A DNA stretch of 64,000 nt, taken from JBLHZY01 sp047631555. GTDB taxonomy: Bacteria; Pseudomonadota; Alphaproteobacteria; Rhodobacterales; Rhodobacteraceae. The number at the start of each line of letters is the position of its first letter. Position 1 is the first letter of the stretch. Both the position numbers and the translations under genes were made by a program. This document shows positions 49,277-57,688 of this stretch, in pieces. The stretch covers positions 930,001 through 994,000 of the forward strand of contig JBLHZY010000001.1 of the NCBI GenBank assembly GCA_047631555.1. Direction: 5' to 3'. The notes under the pieces were generated by a model. The model searched no databases, was not told the DNA's origin, and was given only the letters and a program-made list of their open reading frames with translations.

Positions 49277-49792
49277 CGTTCCGTTCCTTTTAGAGAATAC
49301 TCTCATCTCGCCAACAACTTCCGCGCGAAAACAGGCAAGATTGCGGCTTTCCCTGAGCAAATTTGGGAATTCGTGAAAAATTAACCAAATATTCAGCTTG
49401 TTCAGGGGCCTTTCGCCGCTGTTTCGCTCGCAAATCCGCTGCGCCGCCATCCCAACCAAGCCCAAACACCAAAGCAGCGAAAGCCCCGCCAATGCCACAG
49501 ACCTTAACAGCCCCCGCGTCGCCGCCCCCCTCTCGACCCCGCTTTTCTTGGCACTATTACGCCTCCAAACGCCCAGTTCCCTAAAAGGTGCCCAAGTCAA
49601 ACCCCCAAATCTGCCGCCCCTCCCCAACCAAATCCCCGCCAAACCCCATATTCTCTTGCCCCGCCGCCCCAGATAGGTATAACGCGCGCACCCTTCCGCA
49701 AATTTACGGAAACAGCGCAGCCTCTCGTGGGCGGGTCGCGGAAGGTTTTGGCCCGGCTCTTTGAAGTGCGCTCGAACAGAACTGGAGCTTAC
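49277..49792. other. Gap between the divergent membrane protein gene and rpsF
   Basis: About 515 bases. The right part is the rpsF leader, with an 18-base palindrome at 49694-49711. The left part holds no supported gene; the open frames on both strands have no ribosome-binding site and odd composition. Confidence 0.45.
49694..49711. promoter_or_regulatory. Imperfect 18-base palindrome in the rpsF upstream region
   Basis: TTCCGCAAATTTACGGAA has matching 5-base ends and a self-complementary AAATTT centre, with a mismatch at one position pair. It lies 82 bases before the rpsF start and could be an operator or a leader hairpin of the ribosomal protein operon. Confidence 0.4.
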
Positions 49793-50155
49793 ATGCCGCT
49801 TTATGAGCATGTGCTAATTGCGCGTCAGGACCTTTCCAACACGCAAGCCGAAGGCCTTATCGAACATTTTGGTGCCGTCCTGTCAGACAATGGCGGGAAA
49901 CTCGTGGATAGCGAGTACTGGGGCGTCAAAACGATGGCTTACAAAATCAACAAAAATCGCAAGGGCCACTATGCCTTCCTGCGCTCGGATGCCCCAACTG
50001 GCGCCGTGCAGGAAATGGAACGCCTGATGCGTCTGCACGACGATGTGATGCGTGTTCTCACCATCAAAGTCGACGATCACGCCGAGCTTCCCTCGGTTCA
50101 GATGCAAAAACGCGACGAACGCAGCGACCGTGGCGAACGCCGCGAGCGCCGTTGA
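49793..50155 (+). CDS. rpsF: 30S ribosomal protein S6
   Basis: A 120-residue ribosomal protein. It starts MPLYEHVLIARQDLSNTQAE and contains GAVLSDNGGKLVDSEYWGVK and RKGHYAFLRSDAP, the family core; the charged tail (RDERSDRGERRERR) is usual in alphaproteobacteria. CTGGAGC precedes the ATG at 49793. It binds S18, encoded by the next gene, on the small subunit platform. Confidence 0.97.
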   Translation: MPLYEHVLIARQDLSNTQAEGLIEHFGAVLSDNGGKLVDSEYWGVKTMAYKINKNRKGHYAFLRSDAPTGAVQEMERLMRLHDDVMRVLTIKVDDHAELPSVQMQKRDERSDRGERRERR

Positions 50156-50181
50156 TCGGCATTAGGAAAGGACCTTAAACC

Positions 50182-50409
50182 ATGGCAAACAAACCATTTT
50201 TCCGCCGCCGCAAAGTATGCCCCTTCTCGGGCGACAACGCGCCAGCGATCGATTACAAAGATACACGCACCCTTCAGCGCTATATCTCTGAGCGTGGCAA
50301 AATCGTACCGTCACGCATCACAGCCGTCTCGGCCAAGAAGCAACGTGAGCTCGCCCGCGCCATCAAACGCGCCCGCTTCCTCGCTCTGCTTCCTTACGCC
50401 GTTAAATAA
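50182..50409 (+). CDS. rpsR: 30S ribosomal protein S18
   Basis: A 75-residue basic protein with the conserved KVCPFSGDN start, IDYKDTRTLQRYISERGKIVPSRI, and the C-terminal KRARFLALLPY. GAAAGG precedes the ATG, 26 bases after rpsF. Partner of S6 in the 30S platform. Confidence 0.98.
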   Translation: MANKPFFRRRKVCPFSGDNAPAIDYKDTRTLQRYISERGKIVPSRITAVSAKKQRELARAIKRARFLALLPYAVK

Positions 50410-50420
50410 GGAGAAAATCA

Positions 50421-51044
50421 ATGGATGTTATCCTTCTTGAACGCGTGGCCAAACTCGGCCAAATGGGCGATGTGGTTTCGGTAAAGCAAGGCTTTGCCCG
50501 CAACTACCTGCTCCCACAAAACAAAGCGCTGCGTGCTTCCAAAGCAAACATCGCGTCCTTTGAAGGTCAAAAGGCTCAGCTCGAAGCGCAGAACCTTGAG
50601 ACCAAAAAAGAAGCCGCAGCACTGTGCGAAAAGCTCGACGGTCAGACTTTCATCGTGATTCGCTCCGCATCGGATTCCGGTTCGCTCTATGGCTCCGTCA
50701 CAACCCGTGACGCCGCAGATGCAGCGACCGCCGAAGGCTTCACAGTGGATCGCAAACAGGTTGTCCTGCAAGCGCCCATCAAAGATCTCGGCCTTCACGA
50801 GGTAACTGTTGTGCTTCACCCAGAAGTGGAAGCCACAATCACCCTCAACATCGCACGCTCGCAAGAAGAAGCGCAGCTGCAAGCTGAAGGCAAATCGATC
50901 CAAGAACTCGCCGCTGAAGCAGAAGCAGAAGCAGAATTCGAAATCGCCGAACTCTTCGACGATATCGGCGCTGCCGCATCTGATGATGACGACGACACAG
51001 GCGCACCCGCTCCTGCCGCAGAAGAAGCTTCCGACGAAGCCTAA
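50421..51044 (+). CDS. rplI: 50S ribosomal protein L9
   Basis: A 207-residue protein. The N-terminal domain has MDVILLERVAKLGQMGDVVS and GFARNYLLPQNKAL, followed by the long connecting helix and the C-terminal rRNA-binding domain (SGSLYGSVTTRDAADA, DLGLHEVTVVLHPEVEA). The extra acidic tail rich in Asp and Ala after residue 150 (DDIGAAASDDDDD) makes it longer than the roughly 150 residues of E. coli L9 and is common in this order. AAGGAG stands 8 bases before the ATG. Confidence 0.97.
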   Translation: MDVILLERVAKLGQMGDVVSVKQGFARNYLLPQNKALRASKANIASFEGQKAQLEAQNLETKKEAAALCEKLDGQTFIVIRSASDSGSLYGSVTTRDAADAATAEGFTVDRKQVVLQAPIKDLGLHEVTVVLHPEVEATITLNIARSQEEAQLQAEGKSIQELAAEAEAEAEFEIAELFDDIGAAASDDDDDTGAPAPAAEEASDEA

Positions 51045-51068
51045 TTCTTCCGCAACACATTTAGAAAG

Positions 51069-51103
51069 GCCGCGCAGAGCAATCCGCGCGGCCTTTTCTT
51101 TTG
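51069..51103 (+). terminator. Rho-independent terminator of the rpsF-rpsR-rplI operon
   Basis: GGCCGCGC (51069-51076) and GCGCGGCC (51087-51094) form a perfect 8-base-pair stem with a 10-base loop, followed by TTTTCTTTT, 25 bases after the rplI stop. Confidence 0.9.
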
Positions 51104-51132
51104 AACGGGCCATATCGCTTGCTGCCCCTCTC

Positions 51133-51169
51133 GGAGCCTCCGGCGGGGATATTTAAGACAACCGTGAAA
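51133..51169 (-). repeat. Dispersed CCGCCGGAGGC repeat, copy C
   Basis: Read on the minus strand this is TTTCACGGTTGTCTTAAATA followed by TCCCCGCCGGAGGCTCC, a variant of the element at 5207. It faces copy B at 51280-51316, so the two form an inverted pair 110 bases apart between the convergent rplI and tig genes. Confidence 0.7.
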
Positions 51170-51279
51170 GCCCAAGTATTCACGCCCAAAGCAAGCGCCC
51201 CGTCCATATGCGCGCAACACAAGCCCAAATCCCCCCAAGCGCCCAAAACGAACGCCCCCAATTCATCTGGCGCAGCCTA

Positions 51280-51316
51280 TTCACAGTTGTGCAAATATCC
51301 CCGCCGGAGGCTCCCC
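51280..51316 (+). repeat. Dispersed CCGCCGGAGGC repeat, copy B
   Basis: TTCACAGTTGTGCAAATATC followed by CCCGCCGGAGGCTCCCC, identical to copy A at 5207-5243 over the shared core. It is the right arm of the inverted pair with copy C. The rest of the 51105-51473 gap holds no supported gene. Confidence 0.75.
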
Positions 51317-51473
51317 ACCCATCAGCAAAGGCGGCGCCACTTGCGGCTCGCTTACCTCAAAACCTGCCTCAAATCGCCATTTCCCCGACCGCGCCCTTCG
51401 CGCCTAAATGTCACCAGGTCAAACACTCCTTGGCACTATTGGGCACCCCCTCAACACCAAACCTCAGAAACGA

Positions 51474-51498
51474 AAAAGGGCCGCCCGAAGGCAGCCCC
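51474..51498 (-). terminator. Rho-independent terminator after tig
   Basis: On the minus strand GGGCTGCC pairs with GGCGGCCC (one T-G pair) around a TTCG tetraloop, followed by five T residues, 24 bases past the tig stop. Confidence 0.9.
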
Positions 51499-51522
51499 AT
51501 TCCATTTGCCTGAACGGCAGTT

Positions 51523-52854
51523 CTATTCGTCGTCGAGAGCTTCAACAGCCTTCTGAAGATCCTCTTTGGACACTTCTTTGTCGCTCACAGTTGCCTGCTC
51601 AAACACCCAATCAACAACCTTGTCTTCAAAGATTGGCGCTTGGAGCTGCTGGCGCATCTGCGCGTTTTGCTGAACGAAATCAAAGAATTGCTTCTCTTGA
51701 CCGGGATATTGGCGCGCTTGGTTCATCACCGCTTGCGTCATCTCCGCATCCGTCACTTGGATTTCGTTTTTGCGGCCAAGCTCGGCCAACAAAAGCCCAA
51801 GGCGCACGCGGCGCTCGGCCAGTGTCTTGTGCTCGTCTGTGGTTTCGATCTCTGGGTGATCATGGCCCTGAACGTCTGGGTTTTCTTCATGCCACAGCTG
51901 ATGCGCGATCTGGCCGGCTTCTGCCTCCAAAAGCGCTTCAGGAAGCTCGAATTTCACCAGTTTATCCAACTCATCAAGCAATGTGCGCTTCATGATCGCG
52001 CGGCTCGCGCCCGCGTATTCCGCTTCGAGGCGCTCGGCAACTTGACCTTTAAGCGCAGCAAGATCTTCCGCACCAAATTGCTTGGCCAAAGCGTCGTTGA
52101 TCTCGGCGGGCTTTGGCTCTTTTACATTGTGCACTTTGCACTCAAAAACAGCGTCTTTGCCAGCAAGCGCTTCGGCTTGGTATTCCGCAGGGAACGCAAC
52201 CTTAACATCGAGCTCATCGCCAACTTTAACGCCAACAAGCTGCTCTTCAAAGCCGGGGATGAACGAGTTGGAGCCCAGAACCAGCGGATATTCTTCCGCA
52301 GCGCCGCCCTCAAAGGCTTCGCCATCAACCTTGCCGAGGAAATCAATCACAACTTGGTCGCCGTCTTTGGCTTTGGAGCCCTTCTTGCGATCTTCAAAGT
52401 TCTGCGCCGTGCCAGCAAGATTGCCCAAAGCTTCATCAACTTCAGCGTCATCCGCCTTCACAACCATGCGCTCAAGCTTGATCTTGCTCAGATCGGCCTC
52501 AGGCACATCGGGAAGCGCTTCGTACTTAAGAGCAACGACAACATCATCGCCCTCTTTCCAATCTTCATTCTCCATAACCATCTCAGGCTGCATCGCAGGG
52601 CGTTCGCCGACAGCCTCAAAGTGATCGTTCATCGCGCCATCAACAGCTTCCTGCATGGCTTCGCCCAAAACGCGCTCGCCAAACTGCTTCTTGAGCAGCG
52701 CCATAGGAACCTTGCCCTTGCGAAAGCCCTTCATCTCAACTTCAGGCTGCGCTTCAATGAGCTTTTCATTGACCTTAGCGGCCAATTCATCGGCGGTGAC
52801 AGTGATCTGATAGCCGCGCTTCAGACCTTCTTTGAGGGTCTCAGTGACCTGCAT
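51523..52854 (-). CDS. tig: Trigger factor
   Basis: A 443-residue ribosome-associated chaperone and prolyl isomerase. The N-terminal ribosome-binding part ends in the signature GFRKGKVPMALLKKQFG near residue 45. The FKBP-like isomerase domain is at about 150-240 (GDQVVIDFLGKVDGEAFEGG, FIPGFEEQLVGVKVGDE). The helical C-terminal domain follows and ends in an acidic tail. It lies downstream of the tRNA-Leu gene on the same strand and has its own terminator. Confidence 0.97.
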   Translation of the reverse strand: MQVTETLKEGLKRGYQITVTADELAAKVNEKLIEAQPEVEMKGFRKGKVPMALLKKQFGERVLGEAMQEAVDGAMNDHFEAVGERPAMQPEMVMENEDWKEGDDVVVALKYEALPDVPEADLSKIKLERMVVKADDAEVDEALGNLAGTAQNFEDRKKGSKAKDGDQVVIDFLGKVDGEAFEGGAAEEYPLVLGSNSFIPGFEEQLVGVKVGDELDVKVAFPAEYQAEALAGKDAVFECKVHNVKEPKPAEINDALAKQFGAEDLAALKGQVAERLEAEYAGASRAIMKRTLLDELDKLVKFELPEALLEAEAGQIAHQLWHEENPDVQGHDHPEIETTDEHKTLAERRVRLGLLLAELGRKNEIQVTDAEMTQAVMNQARQYPGQEKQFFDFVQQNAQMRQQLQAPIFEDKVVDWVFEQATVSDKEVSKEDLQKAVEALDDE

Positions 52855-53199
52855 GATGGTGTCCTTCTACGTCTTAATCCGGCCGCGACCGCGCGACCCA
52901 TATAAATCAAGCGCCCTTCTATGGGGCCAAAGCCCTGCGCGCAAGGCGAAATGGCGCGAGATGGGCGGGCTTTTGGCGCGAAACCAAGCCGATCCACAGG
53001 CCCACCACACAGAACTTTGCCGGTTAATTCTTTGCACGCGTTATAATAGAGCAACACAGGCGGTCAAATTGGGGCCGCGCGGGCAACAGAATCCCAACCC
53101 GCAATAAGAGCGGCGCGACGCCAGAAGGCGCGTAGATCGCGACCCCACACAGAGATGCCCCGCGAAATCGGCCATAAATCACTGAAATATAAGGAAAAG
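52855..53199. other. Gap between tRNA-Leu and tig
   Basis: About 345 bases, the upstream region of tig. Short open frames on both strands have no ribosome-binding site and no family features. No repeat or RNA gene was seen beyond the tRNA that ends at its right edge. Confidence 0.45.
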
Positions 53200-53284
53200 T
53201 GGTGCGGGTGAAGGGACTCGAACCCCCACGCCTCGCGGCGCCAGAACCTAAATCTGGTGCGTCTACCAGTTCCGCCACACCCGC
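53200..53284 (-). tRNA. tRNA-Leu (anticodon UAG)
   Basis: The minus-strand sequence folds as a class II tRNA: acceptor arms GCGGGTG and CACCCGC, D-arm with TGGTAGACGC, anticodon stem-loop CAGATTTAGGTTCTG with anticodon TAG, a long variable arm (GCGCCGCGAGGCGT) and the T-arm GGGGGTTCGAGTCCC. The 3' CCA is encoded at 53200-53202. The length of 85 bases with CCA fits leucine tRNAs, and UAG reads CUN codons. Confidence 0.95.
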
Positions 53285-53419
53285 ACTGCGCGCCTTCTAA
53301 CAAATGGGCACAAATGTGGCGAGAGCAAATCGCACCGCCGTAAAAAAAACATATGCGGTAACGGAATCTTGCCATATTGTGGTGCAAAAACTTGAGGCAG
53401 AACAAGGCGAGTATCCCCA

Positions 53420-53941
53420 ATGTCTAACATGACACAGGGGCGTGACGCGGAAACAAACACCGCACAGCGTCCAAATACACAGACCAAGATTTCTAATGCT
53501 GCAGGCCTCTGCGCTGGCAGCTCGATCATGACGCTGGAAGGCGCTTTACCGGTTGAGTTTCTCTCGCCCGGCGATCGCATCATCACCCGCGATAGCGGTG
53601 TGGCCACGCTTCGTGATATCAAAATCACCACAGTGAAAATGCGCCCCGTCACGATCAAACCCGGCACCCTTGGCGTTGACCGCCCCGATGCCCCGATCAC
53701 AATGGCCCCCGGCCAGCGTGTTTTGATCCGCGATTGGCGCGCAAAAGCGCTTTACGGCCAAGCCCAAGCGCTTGTTCCCGCTGAGCGTCTGATTGATGGC
53801 GAATATATCGCCCAAGCTTCAAAAGCCGTTGAAACACAGATCATTACCCTGATTTTCGACGCGCCGCATGTCATCTATGTAAACGGCATGGAACTGGCCG
53901 CAGGGCAAAACGCAAAGCAAGAGCTGCCCGCGCTGGTCTGA
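53420..53941 (+). CDS. Hint domain protein
   Basis: A 173-residue protein with a Hint (hedgehog/intein) fold of the kind abundant in Rhodobacterales. The domain opens with GLCAGSSIMTLEGALPVEFL, where Cys31 takes the place of the self-cleaving residue, followed by PGDRIITRDSG and PGQRVLIRDWRAK, and closes with FDAPHVIYVNGMELAAGQ. No N-terminal extein-like secreted domain is attached, only about 30 polar residues. Whether it still cleaves itself is unknown. It is a single-gene unit with a strong terminator. Confidence 0.8.
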   Translation: MSNMTQGRDAETNTAQRPNTQTKISNAAGLCAGSSIMTLEGALPVEFLSPGDRIITRDSGVATLRDIKITTVKMRPVTIKPGTLGVDRPDAPITMAPGQRVLIRDWRAKALYGQAQALVPAERLIDGEYIAQASKAVETQIITLIFDAPHVIYVNGMELAAGQNAKQELPALV

Positions 53942-53979
53942 CCGCGCAGCGCCACAGCGGCGCACTCAAAAGCCAATTC

Positions 53980-54020
53980 CAAAACGGGCGCGCAGTGCAA
54001 TGCGCGCCCGTTTTGTTTTT
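53980..54020 (+). terminator. Rho-independent terminator after the Hint gene
   Basis: CAAAACGGGCGCGC (53980-53993) and GCGCGCCCGTTTTG (54002-54015) form a perfect 14-base-pair stem with an 8-base loop, then TTTTT. Among the strongest hairpins in the window. Confidence 0.92.
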
Positions 54021-54090
54021 GAAGCCTGAAACGGCGCGGCGCGCTTTGCGAAATTCGCGTCTTCAGCAATACCAACCTGCTTGCGCCCGC

Positions 54091-54144
54091 CGGATACATC
54101 AGCGCCGGCCCGATACTTCCGCTTCAGCCCGATACATCAGCGCC
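54091..54144 (+). repeat. Three imperfect repeats of CCGATACATCAGCGCC
   Basis: Units at 54091, 54110 and 54129, spaced 19 bases; the middle one differs at several positions (TTCCGCTTC). They lie in the 220-base gap between the Hint terminator and the hydrate dehydratase stop, with no gene there. Confidence 0.6.
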
Positions 54145-54243
54145 TCAAAACCCGCGCCCCGCAATGGTCGCGCAATAACCCAAGCGCAGCGGCCCAAACC
54201 GCCAAAACCAACCCCTCACACCCAAACCGGCCGCCTAAATCGC

Positions 54244-55110
54244 CTAAACCCCAAGCGCCAAAAACACCTGCGGCAGCACCTCTGGCAGGTCTTCGGCAAT
54301 CAATCCCGGCCCAAAGGCGCGCGCCGCCTCAGCATGAAGCCAAACGCCCGCCTCCGCCGCCGCCATCGGCGCAAAACCGCGCGCGATAAGCCCGGTGATA
54401 AATCCGGCCAAAACATCGCCAGATCCGGCCGTGGCCAGCCATGGGGCCGCGCGCATCCCATTTGAATTGTGAACGCAAGTGCGCCCATCTGGCCCCGCGA
54501 TCACGGTCACGCTGCCTTTGAGCAAGACGAAACAGCCCGCCCGCGACCCCGCCTCCCGAACCGCGCCAATCCGCGCCTCAAGCGCGCCATCTTCGCCAAT
54601 CCGCGCCGCCAAATCCGGAAACAGCCGCGCAAACTCGCCCAAATGCGGCGTCAGAATACAAAGCTCATGCAACTGCGCGCGCAATTCAGGCGCATCCGCC
54701 AGCGCGCTCAAAGCATCCGCATCCAAGATACAGCCGCGCTTGGCCGCCAAAACGCCCGGCAGAAACGCCCGCGCCCGCGCAATGCCAAACCCCGGCCCGA
54801 TACAAAGCGCAGTGATCCGCGCATCCCCCAGCGCCTGCCCAAGCGCCGCTTCATCGCCAATCTCAGCCAGCATAATCGCGCTGAGCTGCGCCGCCGCCTC
54901 AACAAGCGCGCCATGCTCAACCCCAAGCGTCACAAGCCCCGCGCCGATCCGCAAAGCGCCCCGCGCCGCCAAACGTGCCGCGCCCGTTTTGCCCGAAGGC
55001 CCGGCAAGGATCAGCGCATGACCGTGATCGTATTTATGCCCGCTCGCGCCCTTGCGCAGCGCCGCCACAAGCCGCGCACCGCCGCCTATTTCCCTTGCCC
55101 CACGATCCAT
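54244..55110 (-). CDS. ADP-dependent NAD(P)H-hydrate dehydratase, stand-alone domain
   Basis: A 288-residue YjeF C-terminal (ribokinase-like) domain that repairs hydrated NAD(P)H. Landmarks are HKYDHGHALILAGPSGKTGA, LDADALSALA, LTPHLGEFARLFPDL, FVLLKGSVTVIAGPDG and the catalytic Asp in LATAGSGDVLAGFITGL. Most bacteria have this domain fused behind an epimerase domain in a protein of about 500 residues; here the epimerase half is absent. A good ribosome-binding site, AAGGAG, stands 8 bases before the ATG, so this is a genuine start and not a break. The epimerase may be encoded elsewhere or lost. Confidence 0.87.
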   Translation of the reverse strand: MDRGAREIGGGARLVAALRKGASGHKYDHGHALILAGPSGKTGAARLAARGALRIGAGLVTLGVEHGALVEAAAQLSAIMLAEIGDEAALGQALGDARITALCIGPGFGIARARAFLPGVLAAKRGCILDADALSALADAPELRAQLHELCILTPHLGEFARLFPDLAARIGEDGALEARIGAVREAGSRAGCFVLLKGSVTVIAGPDGRTCVHNSNGMRAAPWLATAGSGDVLAGFITGLIARGFAPMAAAEAGVWLHAEAARAFGPGLIAEDLPEVLPQVFLALGV

Positions 55111-55399
55111 ATTGCCTTCTCCTTATCCCGCCACTCAAAGCGCGCCCTGCCCGCCCCCTTGCCCGATGCGCTTGCGGGTATTCCCGCCCTGTCAGCCCGA
55201 GCTTGGCAGACCAGCGCGCGCCAAGCCACAACTGCCTCAAAGTTTTCAAAGTGATTACTTTTTAATCACCGCGCACAAATATTCGCCTCAACCCTCAATT
55301 TTCCCCGGCTCCGCTGCCTCACTTTACCCTAGCGAATTGTGGCCCCCCAAGAGAAGTGGTCTCACACCAATCGGACATAGTTTAGGGAGTCGAGGTCTC

Positions 55400-55738
55400 A
55401 TGAAAAAGATCGAAGCGATCATCAAGCCGTTTAAACTGGATGAGGTCAAAGAAGCGCTGCAAGAAATCGGCGTTCAGGGCCTCTCTGTTGTTGAGGTAAA
55501 AGGCTTCGGGCGCCAAAAGGGTCATACCGAGCTTTACCGCGGCGCCGAATACGTTGTGGATTTCTTGCCCAAGGTGAAAATCGAAGTTGTGCTGGCCGCC
55601 GATCAGGTTGACGGCGCAATCGAAGCCATCATCAACGCCGCAAAAACCGACAAAATCGGCGACGGCAAGATCTTCGTCTCCTCGGTTGAACAAGCCATTC
55701 GCATCCGCACCGGTGAATCCGGCCAAGACGCGCTTTAA
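55400..55738 (+). CDS. glnB: Nitrogen regulatory protein P-II
   Basis: A 112-residue signalling protein that senses 2-oxoglutarate and ATP/ADP and controls glutamine synthetase and nitrogen transcription. It begins MKKIEAIIKPFKLDEVKEAL. The uridylylated Tyr51 lies in the T-loop GRQKGHTELYRGAEYVVDFL, and the C-terminal signature is GDGKIFVSSVEQAIRIRTGE. GAGG precedes the ATG. glnA follows after 72 bases, the standard glnBA operon of alphaproteobacteria. Confidence 0.97.
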   Translation: MKKIEAIIKPFKLDEVKEALQEIGVQGLSVVEVKGFGRQKGHTELYRGAEYVVDFLPKVKIEVVLAADQVDGAIEAIINAAKTDKIGDGKIFVSSVEQAIRIRTGESGQDAL

Positions 55739-55810
55739 AACACCCACAGAATTCCAAAGGCCGGGCCAAGCCCGCGCCACGATAACAACACACAGAAGGG
55801 ATAAGGTCAC

Positions 55811-57217
55811 ATGAGCATCAAGGACGTTCTCAAGACCATCAAGGACGAAAACATCGAATATGTTGATGTCCGCTTTACCGATCCGCGCGGCAAACTGCAG
55901 CACGTGACAGTGATCGTTGACGAAGTTGATGAAGATTTCCTCGAAGAGGGCTTCATGTTTGATGGCTCCTCCATTGCCGGTTGGAAATCCATCGATCAGT
56001 CCGATATGAAGCTGATGTTCGACACAGAAAGCGCCTATATCGATCCGTTCTATGCCGAGAAAACGCTCTGCATTCACTGCTCGATCGTTGAGCCAGACAC
56101 TGGCGAAGCCTACGACCGCGATCCGCGCTCGACCGCGCAAAAAGCCGAAAGCTACCTGATCGCCTCAGGCATCGGCGACACAGCCTATATGGGCCCAGAA
56201 GCGGAATTCTTCCTCTTTGACGATGTGCGCTACACGGTTGCGATGAACAAAGTCTCCTATGAGGTTGACGCGCTCGATGCTTCCTGGAACTCCGGCACAG
56301 AATACGAAATGGGCAACACAGGCCACCGTCCCGGCGTTAAAGGCGGCTATTTCCCTGTAAACCCAATCGATGATGGCCAAGACATCCGCGGCGAAATGCT
56401 TTCCACGATGAAGCGCATCGGCATGAAAGTCGATAAGCATCACCACGAAGTTGCCTCCTGCCAACACGAGCTCGGCCTCGTCTTCGGCTCGCTCACAAAG
56501 CAAGCGGATGAGCTGCAGAAGTACAAATACATCGTGCATAACGTCGCCCACGCCTACGGCAAATCAGCAACCTTCATGCCAAAGCCAATCTCCGGCGATA
56601 ACGGCACAGGCATGCACGTAAACATGTCGATCTGGAAAGATGGCAAGCCCCTCTTTGCTGGCGACAAATACGCAGACCTCAGCCAAGAAGCGCTCTACTT
56701 TATCGGCGGCATTCTTAAGCACGCCAAAGCGCTCAACGCCTTCACCAACCCGTCCACAAACTCCTACAAACGCCTGATCCCAGGCTTTGAAGCCCCCGTG
56801 CTGCGCGCCTATTCGGCGTCCAACCGCTCGGGTTGTGTTCGCATCCCATGGGCCGAAAACCCCAAGGCAAAACGCGTTGAAGCCCGCTTCCCTGACCCTT
56901 CGGCCAACCCATACCTGTGCTTTGCAGCGCTGTTGATGGCTGGTCTTGACGGCATCAAAAACAAAATCGATCCAGGCCCCTCTTCGGATAAAGATCTCTA
57001 CGATCTGCCGCCCGAAGAACTGGCAGCGATCCCAACCGTTTGTGCAAGCCTGCGCGAAGCCCTTGAAGAGCTTGAAAAAGATCAAGACTTCCTGCTTGCT
57101 GGCGACGTATTCACCAAAGGCCAGATCGAGGGCTACGCAGCTCTGAAATGGGACGAAGTGTACGAGTACGAGCACACACCACACCCAGTAGAATTCAAAA
57201 ACTACTACAGCTGCTAA
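55811..57217 (+). CDS. glnA: Glutamine synthetase type I
   Basis: A 468-residue enzyme for ATP-dependent ammonia assimilation, active as a dodecamer. Signatures are MFDGSSIAGWKSIDQSDMKL near residue 50, the ATP-binding KPISGDNGTGMHVNMS near 260, NRSGCVRIPW near 340, and the adenylylation Tyr in DKDLYDLPPEE near 397, which indicates control by glutamine synthetase adenylyltransferase together with the P-II protein encoded upstream. AAGGGATAAGG precedes the ATG. Confidence 0.98.
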   Translation: MSIKDVLKTIKDENIEYVDVRFTDPRGKLQHVTVIVDEVDEDFLEEGFMFDGSSIAGWKSIDQSDMKLMFDTESAYIDPFYAEKTLCIHCSIVEPDTGEAYDRDPRSTAQKAESYLIASGIGDTAYMGPEAEFFLFDDVRYTVAMNKVSYEVDALDASWNSGTEYEMGNTGHRPGVKGGYFPVNPIDDGQDIRGEMLSTMKRIGMKVDKHHHEVASCQHELGLVFGSLTKQADELQKYKYIVHNVAHAYGKSATFMPKPISGDNGTGMHVNMSIWKDGKPLFAGDKYADLSQEALYFIGGILKHAKALNAFTNPSTNSYKRLIPGFEAPVLRAYSASNRSGCVRIPWAENPKAKRVEARFPDPSANPYLCFAALLMAGLDGIKNKIDPGPSSDKDLYDLPPEELAAIPTVCASLREALEELEKDQDFLLAGDVFTKGQIEGYAALKWDEVYEYEHTPHPVEFKNYYSC

Positions 57218-57238
57218 TCCCAGCAAAACCCATCCAAA

Positions 57239-57265
57239 GGGCGCCCCATCGCGGGCGCCCTTTTT
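57239..57265 (+). terminator. Rho-independent terminator of the glnBA operon
   Basis: GGGCGCC (57239-57245) and GGCGCCC (57254-57260) form a 7-base-pair stem with an 8-base loop, followed by five T residues, 22 bases after the glnA stop. Confidence 0.88.
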
Positions 57266-57688
57266 CGTTTCCTCTGGACCAAACCGCCCCGCCCAAAACG
57301 CTCCCCAATCCGCCGCGCGCGCCCCGTCTCACGACTGTCCAAATATCCGGGTTCAAAATCCTGCGCTCAGACGTGTGAGGGAAAACAGCTCCAAAGATTC
57401 TCGATAGCCCTTAAACGCTTGAAGCGTAAAAGAGCGCACGTAAGGCCCTCATTGCACTAATCCATCCTGATCAAGGCGGCTCTTCATTCCTATCGCGACA
57501 GGTTGAAGAGGCTTTCAAATATTGAAAACCAACAGGCAATTAAGTGAGTTTCCCTGCACGACTTCTCAGTCCGAGTTAAACTCTGCTCACCGTGCAACGG
57601 GCTATATGCTGCGCGCGTTTGAGGGGAGATGAAAACTGCGCGCGGGCACTCAACTTGCTCCTTCTGCGCTATTTGGTAAAAGTGATTT
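57266..57688. other. Gap between the glnA terminator and the TrmH-type gene
   Basis: About 420 bases, changing from GC-rich to AT-rich near 57370. It contains the partial dispersed repeat at 57327-57350. No gene or RNA was recognised. The composition step suggests the left boundary of an inserted segment. Confidence 0.45.
57327..57350 (+). repeat. Partial copy of the dispersed repeat
   Basis: TCTCACGACTGTCCAAATAT followed by CCGG matches the left half of the element at 5207 and 58463 but lacks the CCGCCGGAGGC half. The composition becomes AT-rich just beyond it, so the element may have been broken by the insertion that brought in the TrmH-type gene; a nearly complete copy lies on the other side at 58463. 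Confidence 0.5.

Noticed and set aside
49271..49286. GTTC repeats (49271, 49278, 49283) as an alphaproteobacterial LexA box
   Set aside because: The known box is GTTC-N7-GTTC; here the spacings are 3, 1 and 8, so none fits.
48641..49810. A 389-codon reading of the membrane protein gene
   Set aside because: Only the last 211 codons look like protein and follow a ribosome-binding site; the upstream part is low in complexity and runs into the rpsF coding start.
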